The position numbers and the translations under genes were made by a program. The notes below the pieces were generated by a model, which saw only the letters and a list, made by a program, of their open reading frames with translations, searched no databases and was not told the DNA's origin. Positions 18,331 to 27,067 of a stretch of 64,000 nucleotides of DNA are shown here, one piece after another. The DNA comes from Rhodobacteraceae bacterium HTCC2083. GTDB lineage: Bacteria; Pseudomonadota; Alphaproteobacteria; Rhodobacterales; Rhodobacteraceae. Numbering within the stretch: the stretch's first letter is position 1; each line of letters begins with the position of its first letter. The stretch is from assembly GCA_000156115.1 (NCBI GenBank), contig DS995276.1, positions 1,005,523 through 1,069,522 on the forward strand. Reading direction: 5' to 3'.

Positions 18331-19634
18331 ATGAGTGATGATGTGCCCCTACGACTCCCCCGCTATGTTTTTCGCCGGAGCAACGGCAGCTTTCGCTATA
18401 AGAGGAACGTTCCAGAGCGCCTTAGACCCCTCATTGGAAAGGCGACCCTGTATCGACAGCTGGGGGACAGCTACCGAGAGGCCATGCAGGCCCTGCCCCT
18501 GGTGCATGCAAGAATCGAAGCCTTGCTGAACGATGAAGCAGACAAGTCAGCTAGAGAACGCAGCTTAGAGATAATCCGTGGAGCGCTGGGCGATGAGGTC
18601 GCCGAGATGGTGCTGGCCGAGACTGTTCCTGAGTACTCGCCTATTGAGGATGCTCTGAATGAGTTGGGCAAAGACCTGCACAAACAAAAGATGCCAACAG
18701 AAGTGGTCCAGCAGGTCTACACGGGCAAGTTGAAGCCTGACGTCCTCACCCTCGCCATGACCTTAGACCAGTATGAGGCCTACAAGTCAGACAGTCCTAG
18801 GGCTGCCAAAGAGATTGGGCAGCGGGTGGAGCGGTTACGCACAGACATGAAGAGCGTCTTCGACAAGCAGAAGCTGAAGTACACGCCTCTGACCGACATC
18901 ACGAGACAGGATGCCAATGACCTGCGGGACCACCTGCTGAGCAGGGTCTCAGCCAACAGCGCTGTGAGAATGCTCGGAGTTGTAAGGACAGCCATCAACC
19001 ATGTGATTGTCGAGCACTCCCTGACCATCCCCAACGTCTTCACCAACCTCAAGATAAAGGGAGCTGGTGCCACAAAGCACGACAGGCTTCCCCTGAGTGA
19101 TGACCAGGTGGTCACCCTAGAGACCGCCTTCTCGAGTAATGACACGGCTTGGGCCCTGTATGTCACGTTGCGTGACACCGGCTCGAGGGTCTCCGAAGTA
19201 TCAGGCCTGAGGGTCAAAGACTGTGACCTAGAGCAACAATGTCTCCATCTGGTAGCCACCCTTGGAGAAGCCTTAAGACCAACAACTCGCAGCGTTCTGT
19301 GCCACTCTCGCACACTGCTGCCGCAGCCCTGGCAAAGCTGGCCCAAGGTAAGGACCCGGAGGCACCCCTGTTTCCAAACTATGCCAAGGACCGAGGCGCT
19401 GACAGTTGTTCAGCCATGCTGATGAAGCGCCTTCGCTCATTCATCACAGACAAGAAGCTGACCATGCACTCCCTGCGGCACCGCATGAAAGACAAGCTGA
19501 GAAACACCGGCTGTCCTGAGGCCATCTCCCTGGCCATCCTCGGGCACAGTACCAACACAGTCGCTGCCAACTATGGCTCAGGGTATGCGCTGGAGGTCAT
19601 GCGGGAGCATATGGAGAAAGTCTGGGGGAAGTGA
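18331..19634 (+). pseudogene. tyrosine recombinase/integrase, frameshifted (copy 1)
   Basis: A phage-type integrase of about 435 residues split by a -1 frame change near 19240-19265. The first frame holds the N-terminal and core-binding domains and the first catalytic arginine (T-G-S-R-V-S-E). The second frame resumes with R-S-L-K-T-N-N and carries the H-S-L-R-H box, L-G-H-S and the tyrosine in A-N-Y-G-S-G-Y. Without frame correction the protein lacks the active-site His, Arg and Tyr. I prefer ATG 18331 as start, although a TTG at 18295 is in frame. The gene follows tRNA-Leu and is near-identical to copy 2 at 32303-33534. Confidence 0.85.
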
Positions 19635-19703
19635 TGGCGAAGTGGACAAGTGGCAGGTCTGAGCGGACCTTCAACCAAAGCGCAGCGAACAGCAGAAATG
19701 AGC
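18403..19703 (+). repeat. 1.3-kb direct repeat, left copy
   Basis: This stretch matches 32303-33603 base for base except for a handful of changes near the 3' end (for example GTC to GGC at 19588/33488). The offset is constant at 13,900 bp. It covers most of the integrase and about 70 bp past its stop. Confidence 0.95.
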
Positions 19704-19978
19704 CCAAAGTTGCAGATGCTGCAAAGTGCATGAATGGCGGCTTTCAGGAATAGTAGCCTCGTGGAAAGCAATAACAGTGCTTACGGAGACACCCATCTGA
19801 AACTCAACGTATAGTTTGAGTGTGTACGGAAAATCGCAATTTCAGCATTTTATCAAAACGACTTCAGCTCGAATGGAACGTGAGGTTGAAAGATGGAAAA
19901 ATTATGAGCATCTGCTATCTTACGCGTAGCAGACTACTCCTAATTTCAAAGTTTAAAATTCTTCAAAAGCGAGCCCTG
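19635..19978. other. intergenic stretch after integrase
   Basis: No gene seen. The first 70 bp belong to the direct repeat. A GCAGCGAAC/GAGCCCA motif at 19683-19710 is shared with other non-coding parts of the window. The remainder is AT-rich with a weak inverted repeat (ACTCAA / GTTTGAGT) near 19802-19821, possibly the end of the cyanase transcript. Confidence 0.6.
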
Positions 19979-20431
19979 TTACCAGCTATTATATCCTAAA
20001 TACTTGCCTGACATCTCAACTTTTACGCGGTCGCCCTTGAGGTTTTCTACGCGAGTCACGGTCATGTCAAAGTCGATGGCTGACATGATGCCATCGCCGA
20101 ATTTTTCCTGGATCAGTGCCTTAAGTGTTGGTCCATAAACGCCGACGATTTCATAAAACCGATAGATGCAGGGATCAGTTGGCACGGCCTGCTCCCAAAT
20201 CTTGGTAGGGCTCTCGGAGAGCGCACTTTCCGCCTCTTGGGGCAGGCCCATTACCTTGACCATCAGGGCTGCCTTATCAGGGGGAAACGCGTTCATGCCC
20301 ATCGCAGCAGAATGCGTCCAAACTGGTGACATGCTAATCTTATCGGCAATCTCTTCCCATGTGATGCCTGTCGTTTTCTTGGCCGATAGTATCATGGCTG
20401 TGACGTCTTCTTTGGTCATCATCTCGGTCAT
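19979..20431 (-). CDS. cynS: cyanase (cyanate hydratase)
   Basis: A 150-residue enzyme that converts cyanate and bicarbonate to carbamate and CO2, carbamate then yielding ammonia. The N-terminal helix-turn-helix-like domain is present. The catalytic triad Arg91, Glu94 and Ser117 sits in Y-R-F-Y-E-I-V and G-I-M-S-A-I-D-F, matching Arg96, Glu99 and Ser122 of the E. coli enzyme with a constant offset of five. It is the last gene of the minus-strand operon that starts with the solute-binding protein gene at 24064, which makes that transporter a cyanate importer. Confidence 0.96.
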   Translation of the reverse strand: MTEMMTKEDVTAMILSAKKTTGITWEEIADKISMSPVWTHSAAMGMNAFPPDKAALMVKVMGLPQEAESALSESPTKIWEQAVPTDPCIYRFYEIVGVYGPTLKALIQEKFGDGIMSAIDFDMTVTRVENLKGDRVKVEMSGKYLGYNSW

Positions 20432-20475
20432 TGGTGGTCGTCCTTTATATTTTTGACGTGGTAAGAAAGGGAGGG

Positions 20476-20955
20476 TTAGAGGCCCAGTTCGCTCAGGCTG
20501 GGATGATCTTGCGGGCGTGGTCCGGGTGCGGGCCAGTGGAACAATCGGTCCGCCTGTGCGATGGGCACATCGTTGATCGAGGCATGGCGCTGCGACATGT
20601 AACCATCCACGTCAAAAGCCCAATTTTCGTTGCCATGGGCGCGGTACCATTGGCCATCCGCGTCATGGTATTCATAGCAAAACCGCACCGCGATTTGCGC
20701 ATCCCCATGAGCCCAGATTTCCTTGATTAAGCGGTATTCGTTTTCACCAAACCATTTGGCCACCAGAAAAGTTTCGACCTCAGTACGGCCATTTAAGAAC
20801 TCCGAGCGGTTGTGCCACATTGTATCCGGCGTATAGGCCAACGCAACCTTTGCGGGATCACGCCCATTCCATGCGTCCTCAGCCATACGTACCTTTTGTA
20901 CAGCATCAGCAGTGCTGAACGGTGGCACCGGAAAGCGCGGCGGTGCCCCAATCAT
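20476..20955 (-). CDS. DUF1348 / NTF2-like protein in the cyanate operon
   Basis: A 159-residue cystatin-like-fold protein of the DUF1348 (SnoaL/NTF2-like) family. Typical blocks are A-E-D-A-W-N-G-R-D-P, T-M-W-H-N-R, R-F-C-Y-E-Y-H-D and the closing R-H-A-S-I-N-D-V-P-I. Its start overlaps the stop of the transporter ATPase by four bases, and cynS follows 44 bp downstream. No function is established for the family. The coupling suggests a part in cyanate handling, perhaps binding an intermediate, but this is inference. Confidence 0.88.
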   Translation of the reverse strand: MIGAPPRFPVPPFSTADAVQKVRMAEDAWNGRDPAKVALAYTPDTMWHNRSEFLNGRTEVETFLVAKWFGENEYRLIKEIWAHGDAQIAVRFCYEYHDADGQWYRAHGNENWAFDVDGYMSQRHASINDVPIAQADRLFHWPAPGPRPQDHPSLSELGL

Positions 20956-21848
20956 TTCGGGACTGCCCGCAAAAGAGGTTCTGCGTCGGCTGCGCCCTCG
21001 GTCTTGTCGATACGCACCGTTTCGGGGCGGTGTGTTTCATCTCCAACGCTCTCCCCCGCGAGCAGAACAGACCTTTCGCCAAGAAATTGCACGAGATGGT
21101 TGCGAATGGCGTAGTAGTTGGGGTGCTCGACGATTGTCGTACGGGTGCGCGGGCGCGGCAGCGTGATCTCGACGCTTTCGGCAACACGGGCATTTGGGCC
21201 ATTGGTCATCAGCAAAATACGGTCAGCAAGCAAAATCGCCTCGTCAATATCATGGGTGATCATGAACACAGTTTGGTCGGTACCACTCCAGACCTTGATC
21301 AACTCGTCTTGAATGGTGCCACGCGTGAGCGCATCAAGTGCGCCAAACGGCTCGTCCAAAAGCAACAGCTTCGGCTCATTGGCGAATGCCCGCGCGATGG
21401 ACACCCGTTGACGCATCCCCCCCGACAGCTGGCTGGGTTTGCGATAGATAGCGTCTCCGGTTAGGCCGACCTTTTCCAAAAACGCGATTGAATGGTCTGT
21501 CACCTGCTGCTTGGTCCACTGCGGAAACCGCGCTGCCACGCCAAATGTCACGTTCTTGAGCGTGGTGAGCCACGGCAGCAGCGAATAGTTCTGAAATACC
21601 ACGCCACGATCAAGACTGGGGCCAGAGATGGCCTGACCGTCCATCTTGATCACACCACTGGTCGGATCAGAAAGACCCGCGAGGATATTCATGATCGTAG
21701 ATTTACCGCAGCCTGAATGGCCAAGGATGCAAACGAACTCGCCTTTCTCGATGCCAAAGCTGGCGTTCTCAAAGACGGTGAATTCGCCCCCTTTGCCGTC
21801 TGGGTAGCGTTGTGTAAGCCGTTCAATGCTCAGGAATGAAGATGCCAT
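20952..21848 (-). CDS. cynD: cyanate/nitrate-type ABC transporter ATPase
   Basis: A 298-residue ATPase of the NrtD/SsuB/TauB group. Walker A is G-H-S-G-C-G-K-S-T (residues 43-51), the signature is L-S-G-G-M-R-Q-R and Walker B is L-L-L-L-D-E-P-F-G-A-L-D. It powers the permease encoded just upstream, 9 bp away. The symbol reflects the link to cynS; sequence alone would not separate a cyanate from a nitrate or bicarbonate carrier. Confidence 0.9.
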   Translation of the reverse strand: MASSFLSIERLTQRYPDGKGGEFTVFENASFGIEKGEFVCILGHSGCGKSTIMNILAGLSDPTSGVIKMDGQAISGPSLDRGVVFQNYSLLPWLTTLKNVTFGVAARFPQWTKQQVTDHSIAFLEKVGLTGDAIYRKPSQLSGGMRQRVSIARAFANEPKLLLLDEPFGALDALTRGTIQDELIKVWSGTDQTVFMITHDIDEAILLADRILLMTNGPNARVAESVEITLPRPRTRTTIVEHPNYYAIRNHLVQFLGERSVLLAGESVGDETHRPETVRIDKTEGAADAEPLLRAVPK

Positions 21849-21857
21849 GTGTCTGCC

Positions 21858-22691
21858 TTATTCGACGTATGCGACGCGTCGCTGGAGCAGGCCAAGCGCC
21901 GCGTCCAGCAACATGCCGACAACGCCGATCATGAGAATTGAAAAGATGACGGAGGTCAGGTCGAGGTTGTTCCACTCGTTCCATACGTAATAGCCAATAC
22001 CAGTGCCCCCCACGAGCATCTCGGCGGCCACAATGACCAGCCACGCGATACCGATGGAGATGCGCATGCCCGTTACAATTGTTGGTGCTGCTGCGGGCAA
22101 GATCACGGTGAAGGCAGTTTTTAGCGGCCCCAACTCATGGGTGCGGGCCACGTTGACCCAATCTTCGCGAACGCCCGCCACACCAAAGGCTGTATTGATC
22201 AGCATTGGCCAGATCGAGCAGATGAAGATTACAAAGATCGCAGAAGCCTCAGAGTCCTGAATGACAAACAGGGCCAGTGGCATCCACGCCAGTGGCGAAA
22301 TCGGGCGCAGCACCTGAATGAACGGGTTGAGCGCCTTGTGGGCAACCCGTGACATACCGATCAAAAAGCCCAAAGGAATCGCTATGAGGGCGGCCAACAG
22401 ATAACCCACCAATACGCGGTAAATTGAATAGCCTATCTGGATACCAATGCCCTTGTCGTTGGGACCGGCATCATAGAAGGGGTTCGACAATTGCTCCCAA
22501 GCTTTCGCAATCACTTGACTGGGAGGCGGTACGCCTGCCTTTGGTTGACCGGTCCCTGTCAGACGCTCGTATTCAGTCAGGGCCTCGACGGTCTTTTGTG
22601 CGGGAATAGACATTTCCCACACAAACAGACCGACGAGAAGCAACAATACCGAAAGCAGTGCTGCTTTCTTGTTCTCCGACAGCGTTTCCAT
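21858..22691 (-). CDS. cynB: cyanate/nitrate-type ABC transporter permease
   Basis: A 277-residue inner-membrane permease of the NrtB/SsuC family. It begins with one hydrophobic segment at residues 12-28, and a periplasmic stretch precedes the five-helix core. The EAA-like loop reads D-W-V-N-V-A-R-T-H-E-L-G. The start overlaps the stop of the solute-binding protein gene by one base (TGATG). It forms the channel of the predicted cyanate importer. Confidence 0.9.
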   Translation of the reverse strand: METLSENKKAALLSVLLLLVGLFVWEMSIPAQKTVEALTEYERLTGTGQPKAGVPPPSQVIAKAWEQLSNPFYDAGPNDKGIGIQIGYSIYRVLVGYLLAALIAIPLGFLIGMSRVAHKALNPFIQVLRPISPLAWMPLALFVIQDSEASAIFVIFICSIWPMLINTAFGVAGVREDWVNVARTHELGPLKTAFTVILPAAAPTIVTGMRISIGIAWLVIVAAEMLVGGTGIGYYVWNEWNNLDLTSVIFSILMIGVVGMLLDAALGLLQRRVAYVE

Positions 22692-24064
22692 CAGTCGGCC
22701 TTGATCGCAAAGCTGTCGACATAGGCTTCGGGCTGCGCGGGATCAAACGACTTCCCCATGATCATGTGCGACTTGTAGTTGTCCGCAGGCGCATCATAAC
22801 CAAGGTCAGTCATAACCTTGCGGGCGTCTGCAGCCAGATAGACCTGTTCGGCCACTTTTTTGTAGTCCACATCCCCCTCGATATAACCCCAACGCTTCAT
22901 CTGAGTCAGGATCCACACGCCCATGGATTGCCATGGGAAGGGGTCAAAATCGATCCGGTCGGGCACGCGCTGTACCTCGCCCAATCCATCCGCATAGGTC
23001 CCCGTCAGAACCTGCTCGATCACCGTGACTGGCTGATTGAGATAGTTCGTGGGCGCAATCGCAGACGAGATTTCTTTGCGGTTGTCAGGGTTCGACGCGT
23101 ATTGCGTGGCATCAATAATAGACTTGAGCAAAGCGCCGTAAGTATTCGGCAATTCGGTGGCGAAAGACAAAGGTGCCGCAAAAGCGCAACATGGATGACC
23201 CTCCCAAATTTCTTTGGTCAGGATGTGGATAAAGCCGATGCCCTCATAGACCGCACGCTGGTTGAACGGATCAGGAGACAGATAGCCGTCAAGGTTCCCG
23301 GCGCGCAGGTTGGCAACCATCTCTGGTGGGGGCACGACGCGGATCTGGATGTCGACATCAGGGTCCAGACCAAATTCGGCGACGTAATAGCGCAGCAGGA
23401 AGTTGTGCATCGAATATTCGAACGGCACCCCAAAGGTGAAGCCTTTCCACTGCTTCGGATCACGCTTGTCGAGGTGTTCGTTGGCCAAAACAATCGCCTG
23501 ACCGTTGATGTTTTCAACGGCTGGCATGATATAGGGCTCTGCAATGGATCCCGCCCCCAAGGTCATTGCCAATGGCATCGGCGTCAGCATGTGGGAGGCG
23601 TCGTATTCACCCGACAGCGATTTATCACGGGCCACGGCCCATCCAGCGGTTTTGATCACCTTAGCATTCAGGCCGTAGCGGGAATAAAAGCCCAGCGGTT
23701 CTGCCATGATGATGGGTGTGGCGCAGGTGATCGGCACAAAGCCGATGTTCAGGTCAGTCTTTTCGGGCGTGCCGAGATTGTCGAGGATTGCAGCCTTGGC
23801 CGCGTCCAGTGGAAAGACAGAAGCCAGGGCGGCAGCAGCTGTTGTGCCACCAACCATCCCCATGAAGGACCGCCTACCAATGTCGCTGTGGCCAAAGACC
23901 GAGCGCACAATCGCGCTTTCAACAGCCTGCTCCAGCATGTCGTCACTGGACATATGCGCTGTTTGCGGCGTGGCGGTGGCTTGACACGTATCACACGAAC
24001 AGCTTTGCCCGTGCCGCAGATCGGTGTCTTTCGAAAATGGATTTCCTAAGCTTTTCACTGTCAT
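22691..24064 (-). CDS. cynA: cyanate/nitrate-type solute-binding protein with long Tat leader
   Basis: A 457-residue NrtA/CmpA-type periplasmic binding protein. I chose ATG 24064, which has GGGGA close upstream; the frame is open to 24157 without a good ribosome site. The Tat signal I-G-R-R-S-F-M-G begins only near residue 62, and the Ala-rich h-region ends in D-A-A-K-A. The 60-residue extension before it carries a cysteine cluster (C-S-C-D-T-C, residues 22-27), which is odd for an export leader. Its operon position ahead of permease, ATPase and cynS indicates cyanate as ligand. Confidence 0.88.
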   Translation of the reverse strand: MTVKSLGNPFSKDTDLRHGQSCSCDTCQATATPQTAHMSSDDMLEQAVESAIVRSVFGHSDIGRRSFMGMVGGTTAAAALASVFPLDAAKAAILDNLGTPEKTDLNIGFVPITCATPIIMAEPLGFYSRYGLNAKVIKTAGWAVARDKSLSGEYDASHMLTPMPLAMTLGAGSIAEPYIMPAVENINGQAIVLANEHLDKRDPKQWKGFTFGVPFEYSMHNFLLRYYVAEFGLDPDVDIQIRVVPPPEMVANLRAGNLDGYLSPDPFNQRAVYEGIGFIHILTKEIWEGHPCCAFAAPLSFATELPNTYGALLKSIIDATQYASNPDNRKEISSAIAPTNYLNQPVTVIEQVLTGTYADGLGEVQRVPDRIDFDPFPWQSMGVWILTQMKRWGYIEGDVDYKKVAEQVYLAADARKVMTDLGYDAPADNYKSHMIMGKSFDPAQPEAYVDSFAIKAD

Positions 24065-24202
24065 AACTATCCCCATGAACTGATTTGGAATTATGTTGCC
24101 ATGGATTGTGCAGGTGCAGAAAGTGGGTTTGCGAGGTGATTGAAAAACGCAATTCATTGAAATAAATGATTAAATATTTGGCAGATGATACGAATTTTCG
24201 TG

Positions 24203-24222
24203 AATTACGATAGATCGTAATT
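24203..24222. promoter_or_regulatory. 9-2-9 palindrome in the divergent cyanate promoter region
   Basis: The sequence AATTACGAT-AG-ATCGTAATT is a perfect dyad. It lies between the divergent cynA and regulator genes, 30 bp before the regulator start and 139 bp upstream of cynA. This is the place and form expected for an enhancer or operator bound by the dimeric Fis-type HTH of the neighbouring regulator. No -24/-12 promoter that I trust was found beside it. Confidence 0.6.
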
Positions 24223-24251
24223 GCTACGACAGTCCTTCCTCTGACCACAGT

Positions 24252-26192
24252 GTGAAGATGAAGGACGATTCTCATTCACCGGTTGCGACTTCGCATAATC
24301 CGCTGCCCGCTATTATCGTGGGGACCCGAACTGGCGCGATTATGTCATGCAATCAAGATGCGGTGACCCTGTTCAAAACCGATCTTATCGGCATAGAGGT
24401 CGGCAGGTTTCTCACCTCGCCCTCGGGTTCAATAGCTGTGTTTCTGGAAGCGGTGATGCACTTTGGGCGCTACATCGACACAGCATTAGAATTTGCGTGC
24501 TCTGATGGTATGCCGCTTCGGGTGCACATCTACGGGACCCATGTAGGGACGTCAGATGTGATGCTCAGCTTTCTGGACCTGAACGCACAAAATAGACGTG
24601 AATATCTGGCCGAACAAGACGCCCACCAGCGCGCAGGACTGATGCAATGGCAAAACATCTACGGATTTTTTCGCGAGGTTGAGGCGCAAAACCAGCTGAT
24701 CCTTGAGGCCGCAGGCGAAGGCATCTACGGGATCAATGCAGAGGGCAAAGCCACCTTCGTCAACCGCGCCGCCCAAGAGATGCTGGGCTGGAACGCCGAA
24801 GATCTGATTGGGCGCGAGTTGCATTCCATCATCCACCATCACCATCTGGACGGCGGCCAGTTCCCTGCTCATGAGTGCCCAATCTACGATTCATTCCGGC
24901 GCGACAAAACCGTGCGCGTGGAAGATGACGCCTTTTGGCGCAAAGACGGCAAGCCCATTTTGGTTGAATATGTCTCTACACCAATCTATGATCACGGCGT
25001 CTTGGCGGGGGCGGTTGTTATCTTTCGCGATGTGACCGAGCGCAAAGAAAACGAAAAAAAGCTGCGCCATGCCTTGGCAGAGGTCGAAACCCTGCAGGTT
25101 CAACTGGAACAGGAAAACGACTACCTGTTGACCGAGATCCGAAACGTCCAATCCCATGCTGGTATCATCGGGCAATCTGCTGCTGTGCGGAACCTGAACA
25201 TACAGATTGATCTGGTGGCCGATACCAAAACGAATGTCTTGATCACAGGGGCCGCGGGCACTGGAAAAAGCCTTGCGGTGAGCGCAATCCACGAAGCCAG
25301 CAGCGGGCGCAAACGGCCCTTGGTGCAAGTCAATTGTTCCGACACCACCAGCCAAGCGCTTGAGGCCGAGATATTTGGCTATCGGCGCGGCGCATTTCGC
25401 GGCGCTGTGCGCGATACCGTCGGCAAATTGGCATTGGCAAACAATGGCACCTTGTGTCTGGACGACGTGTCAGAGCTGCCCAAAGCCTTTCAGGCGAAAC
25501 TGATCGCAGTCATCAAAGAGGGCCATTTCAAACGATTGGGGGATGACATTCATACCCGTGTTGACCTGAGGATCATCTCGACCACCACCCGCAACCTTGC
25601 GGCTGAGGTGCAGGCAGGGCGTTTCCGCCAGGATTTATTCTTCGAGTTGAACGTTTTTGCCATCAATTGTGATGGCCTCAAAGACCGGCCTGACGACATT
25701 CCCCTTTTGGCCAAACACTTTCTGGATCGCGCTTCGCGCAGGTTGCGCCTTCCACCAGCACGTCTTTCAAAGGCCAATATTGAAGCGCTCTCGCAGTATG
25801 ACTGGCCGGGGAATGTGCGCGAATTGGAGAACGTGATTGAGCGTGCCGCGATTCTAGCACAGGGTCGTAAGCTGCAGTTTGAGTTCCAATCAGGCCCTGC
25901 ACAATCAGTCGATCTGGAAGCTCAAATTCTTTCCACGTCTGATCTAAAGCGCTTAGAACGTGAGAACCTGATCCGGTGTTTGATACGGTCCCACGGGCGC
26001 GTCTCTGGTCCATCCGGTGCAGCACGCCTTTTGGAGCTGGCTCCCACCACTGTTTATTCCAAGATTACGGCCTTGGCCGTTACTGAGGCTGATTGGAAGC
26101 TGGAAGGTGCTAGGTTCAGGACTCATAACCAGAATATGACGGTTGCAGCGAGGGCGATCGCTGACAGAAATACTTTGGGACATCGGTCATAG
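24252..26192 (+). CDS. PAS-containing NtrC-family transcriptional activator (IS-altered C-terminus)
   Basis: A 646-residue enhancer-binding-protein-like regulator, divergent from the cyanate operon. PAS-like domains lie at about 20-110 and 145-260, followed by a coiled-coil linker, an AAA+ domain (300-540) and a Fis-type HTH (582-608). Walker A is G-A-A-G-T-G-K-S. The loop that touches sigma-54 reads G-A-F-R-G-A (380-385) instead of GAFTGA, and Walker B ends D-D instead of D-E. The last 25 residues come from an IS5-type element inserted after residue 620; without it the reading frame would end about 21 residues later. The HTH is untouched, so DNA binding may persist. Confidence 0.88.
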   Translation: MKMKDDSHSPVATSHNPLPAIIVGTRTGAIMSCNQDAVTLFKTDLIGIEVGRFLTSPSGSIAVFLEAVMHFGRYIDTALEFACSDGMPLRVHIYGTHVGTSDVMLSFLDLNAQNRREYLAEQDAHQRAGLMQWQNIYGFFREVEAQNQLILEAAGEGIYGINAEGKATFVNRAAQEMLGWNAEDLIGRELHSIIHHHHLDGGQFPAHECPIYDSFRRDKTVRVEDDAFWRKDGKPILVEYVSTPIYDHGVLAGAVVIFRDVTERKENEKKLRHALAEVETLQVQLEQENDYLLTEIRNVQSHAGIIGQSAAVRNLNIQIDLVADTKTNVLITGAAGTGKSLAVSAIHEASSGRKRPLVQVNCSDTTSQALEAEIFGYRRGAFRGAVRDTVGKLALANNGTLCLDDVSELPKAFQAKLIAVIKEGHFKRLGDDIHTRVDLRIISTTTRNLAAEVQAGRFRQDLFFELNVFAINCDGLKDRPDDIPLLAKHFLDRASRRLRLPPARLSKANIEALSQYDWPGNVRELENVIERAAILAQGRKLQFEFQSGPAQSVDLEAQILSTSDLKRLERENLIRCLIRSHGRVSGPSGAARLLELAPTTVYSKITALAVTEADWKLEGARFRTHNQNMTVAARAIADRNTLGHRS

Positions 26193-26954
26193 CGGGTTGC
26201 GACGCGTCGCCAGTCTTTAAGCCTGCCAAACATGCGTTCGATCCTGTTGCGGCGTTTGTAACGGCGCTTGTCGTATCGAACGGTCTTATTGCGTGACTTG
26301 CGACCAGGGATACAAGGCTTTGTGCCCCTGTCTGTTAAGGCTTCTCGGAACCAATCGGCATCATAGCCCCTGTCGGCGAGCAACCATTCCGCATCTGGTA
26401 AACCGCTCAGCAAAGCCGCCGCACCGGTGTAATCGCTGACCTGACCGGCGGTTATGAAGAAGCGGATTGGGCGACCGCTGGTGTCAGTGACAGCATGCAA
26501 TTTGGTGTTCATGCCGCCCTTTGTCTGACCGATTAGACGACCACGCCCCCCTTTTTAAGCCCCAGGCTTGAGGCAGTGCGGTGCGCTTTGAGGTAGGTCG
26601 CGTCGATCGAGATGGTCTGATTATCGGGTGCCTCCGCTGCAAACCCCGTCATTATCCGGGCAAACACACCTATATCGCTCCAGCGTTTCCAGCGGTTGTA
26701 CAACGTCTTGGGCGGACCATACGCTGCGGGGGCATCACACCAGCGTAAGCCATTGCGATTGATGAAGATAATACCACTCAAAACACGCCTATCGTCGACG
26801 CGTGGCCTACCTCGGCTCCTTGGAAAGTACGGACGAAGCCGCCTCATCTGTTCTTCGGTTAGCCAGTAAAGATTGCTCATCGTTCCCCCAAATCATTGGG
26901 GTTCGTGAATCATGACGACAAACCAGCATCAAGGCAATTAATGGGTCCTGAGCC
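26113..26954 (-). mobile_element. IS5 family element, IS427 group, 842 bp
   Basis: The ends GGTTCAGGACTCAT (26113 inward) and GGCTCAGGACCCAT (complement, from 26954 inward) are imperfect inverted repeats. The dinucleotide TA flanks both ends (CTAG-type target). The transposase lies on the minus strand in two frames. The element sits in the 3' end of the NtrC-type regulator. Confidence 0.9.
26123..26880 (-). CDS. IS5/IS427 transposase, two frames joined by -1 frameshifting
   Basis: OrfA (26533-26880, 115 residues) has the DUF4096-like N-terminal domain with W-L-T-E-E-Q-M-R-R-L and ends with the first catalytic Asp in S-I-D-A-T-Y. OrfB (26123-26512, 129 residues) has D-R-G-Y-D-A and the closing R-R-N-R-I-E-R-M-F-G-R-L-K with the catalytic Glu. 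The two frames differ by -1, and a slippery A-AAG-GGG heptamer lies near 26548-26554 on the minus strand. This is the usual way such elements make full transposase. All catalytic parts appear intact. Confidence 0.88.
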
Positions 26955-27067
26955 TAGAAACGCGATTCACCAGAGTCGGTTTTGCGGAATTGTTATTGTC
27001 ACTGAGAGTTAACTGCATCGTAAAAAAGGAACGACCGGCAATCAGTTGGGAATGCGTCGCGCACTCT

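Noticed and set aside
19239-19270. programmed frameshift in the integrase
   Set aside because: No slippery heptamer lies at the frame change, and related integrases are single frames; a fixed mutation duplicated with the gene is simpler.
22658-24049. 463-codon open frame opposite the solute-binding protein gene
   Set aside because: It lies wholly antisense to a well-supported Tat-exported binding protein; its product is His/Arg-rich with no family likeness, as expected for a mirror frame in GC-rich DNA.
24065-24251. sigma-54 (-24/-12) promoter for cynA or the regulator
   Set aside because: GG and GC pairs with the right spacing were not found together; TGGCA at two places lacks the matching GC.
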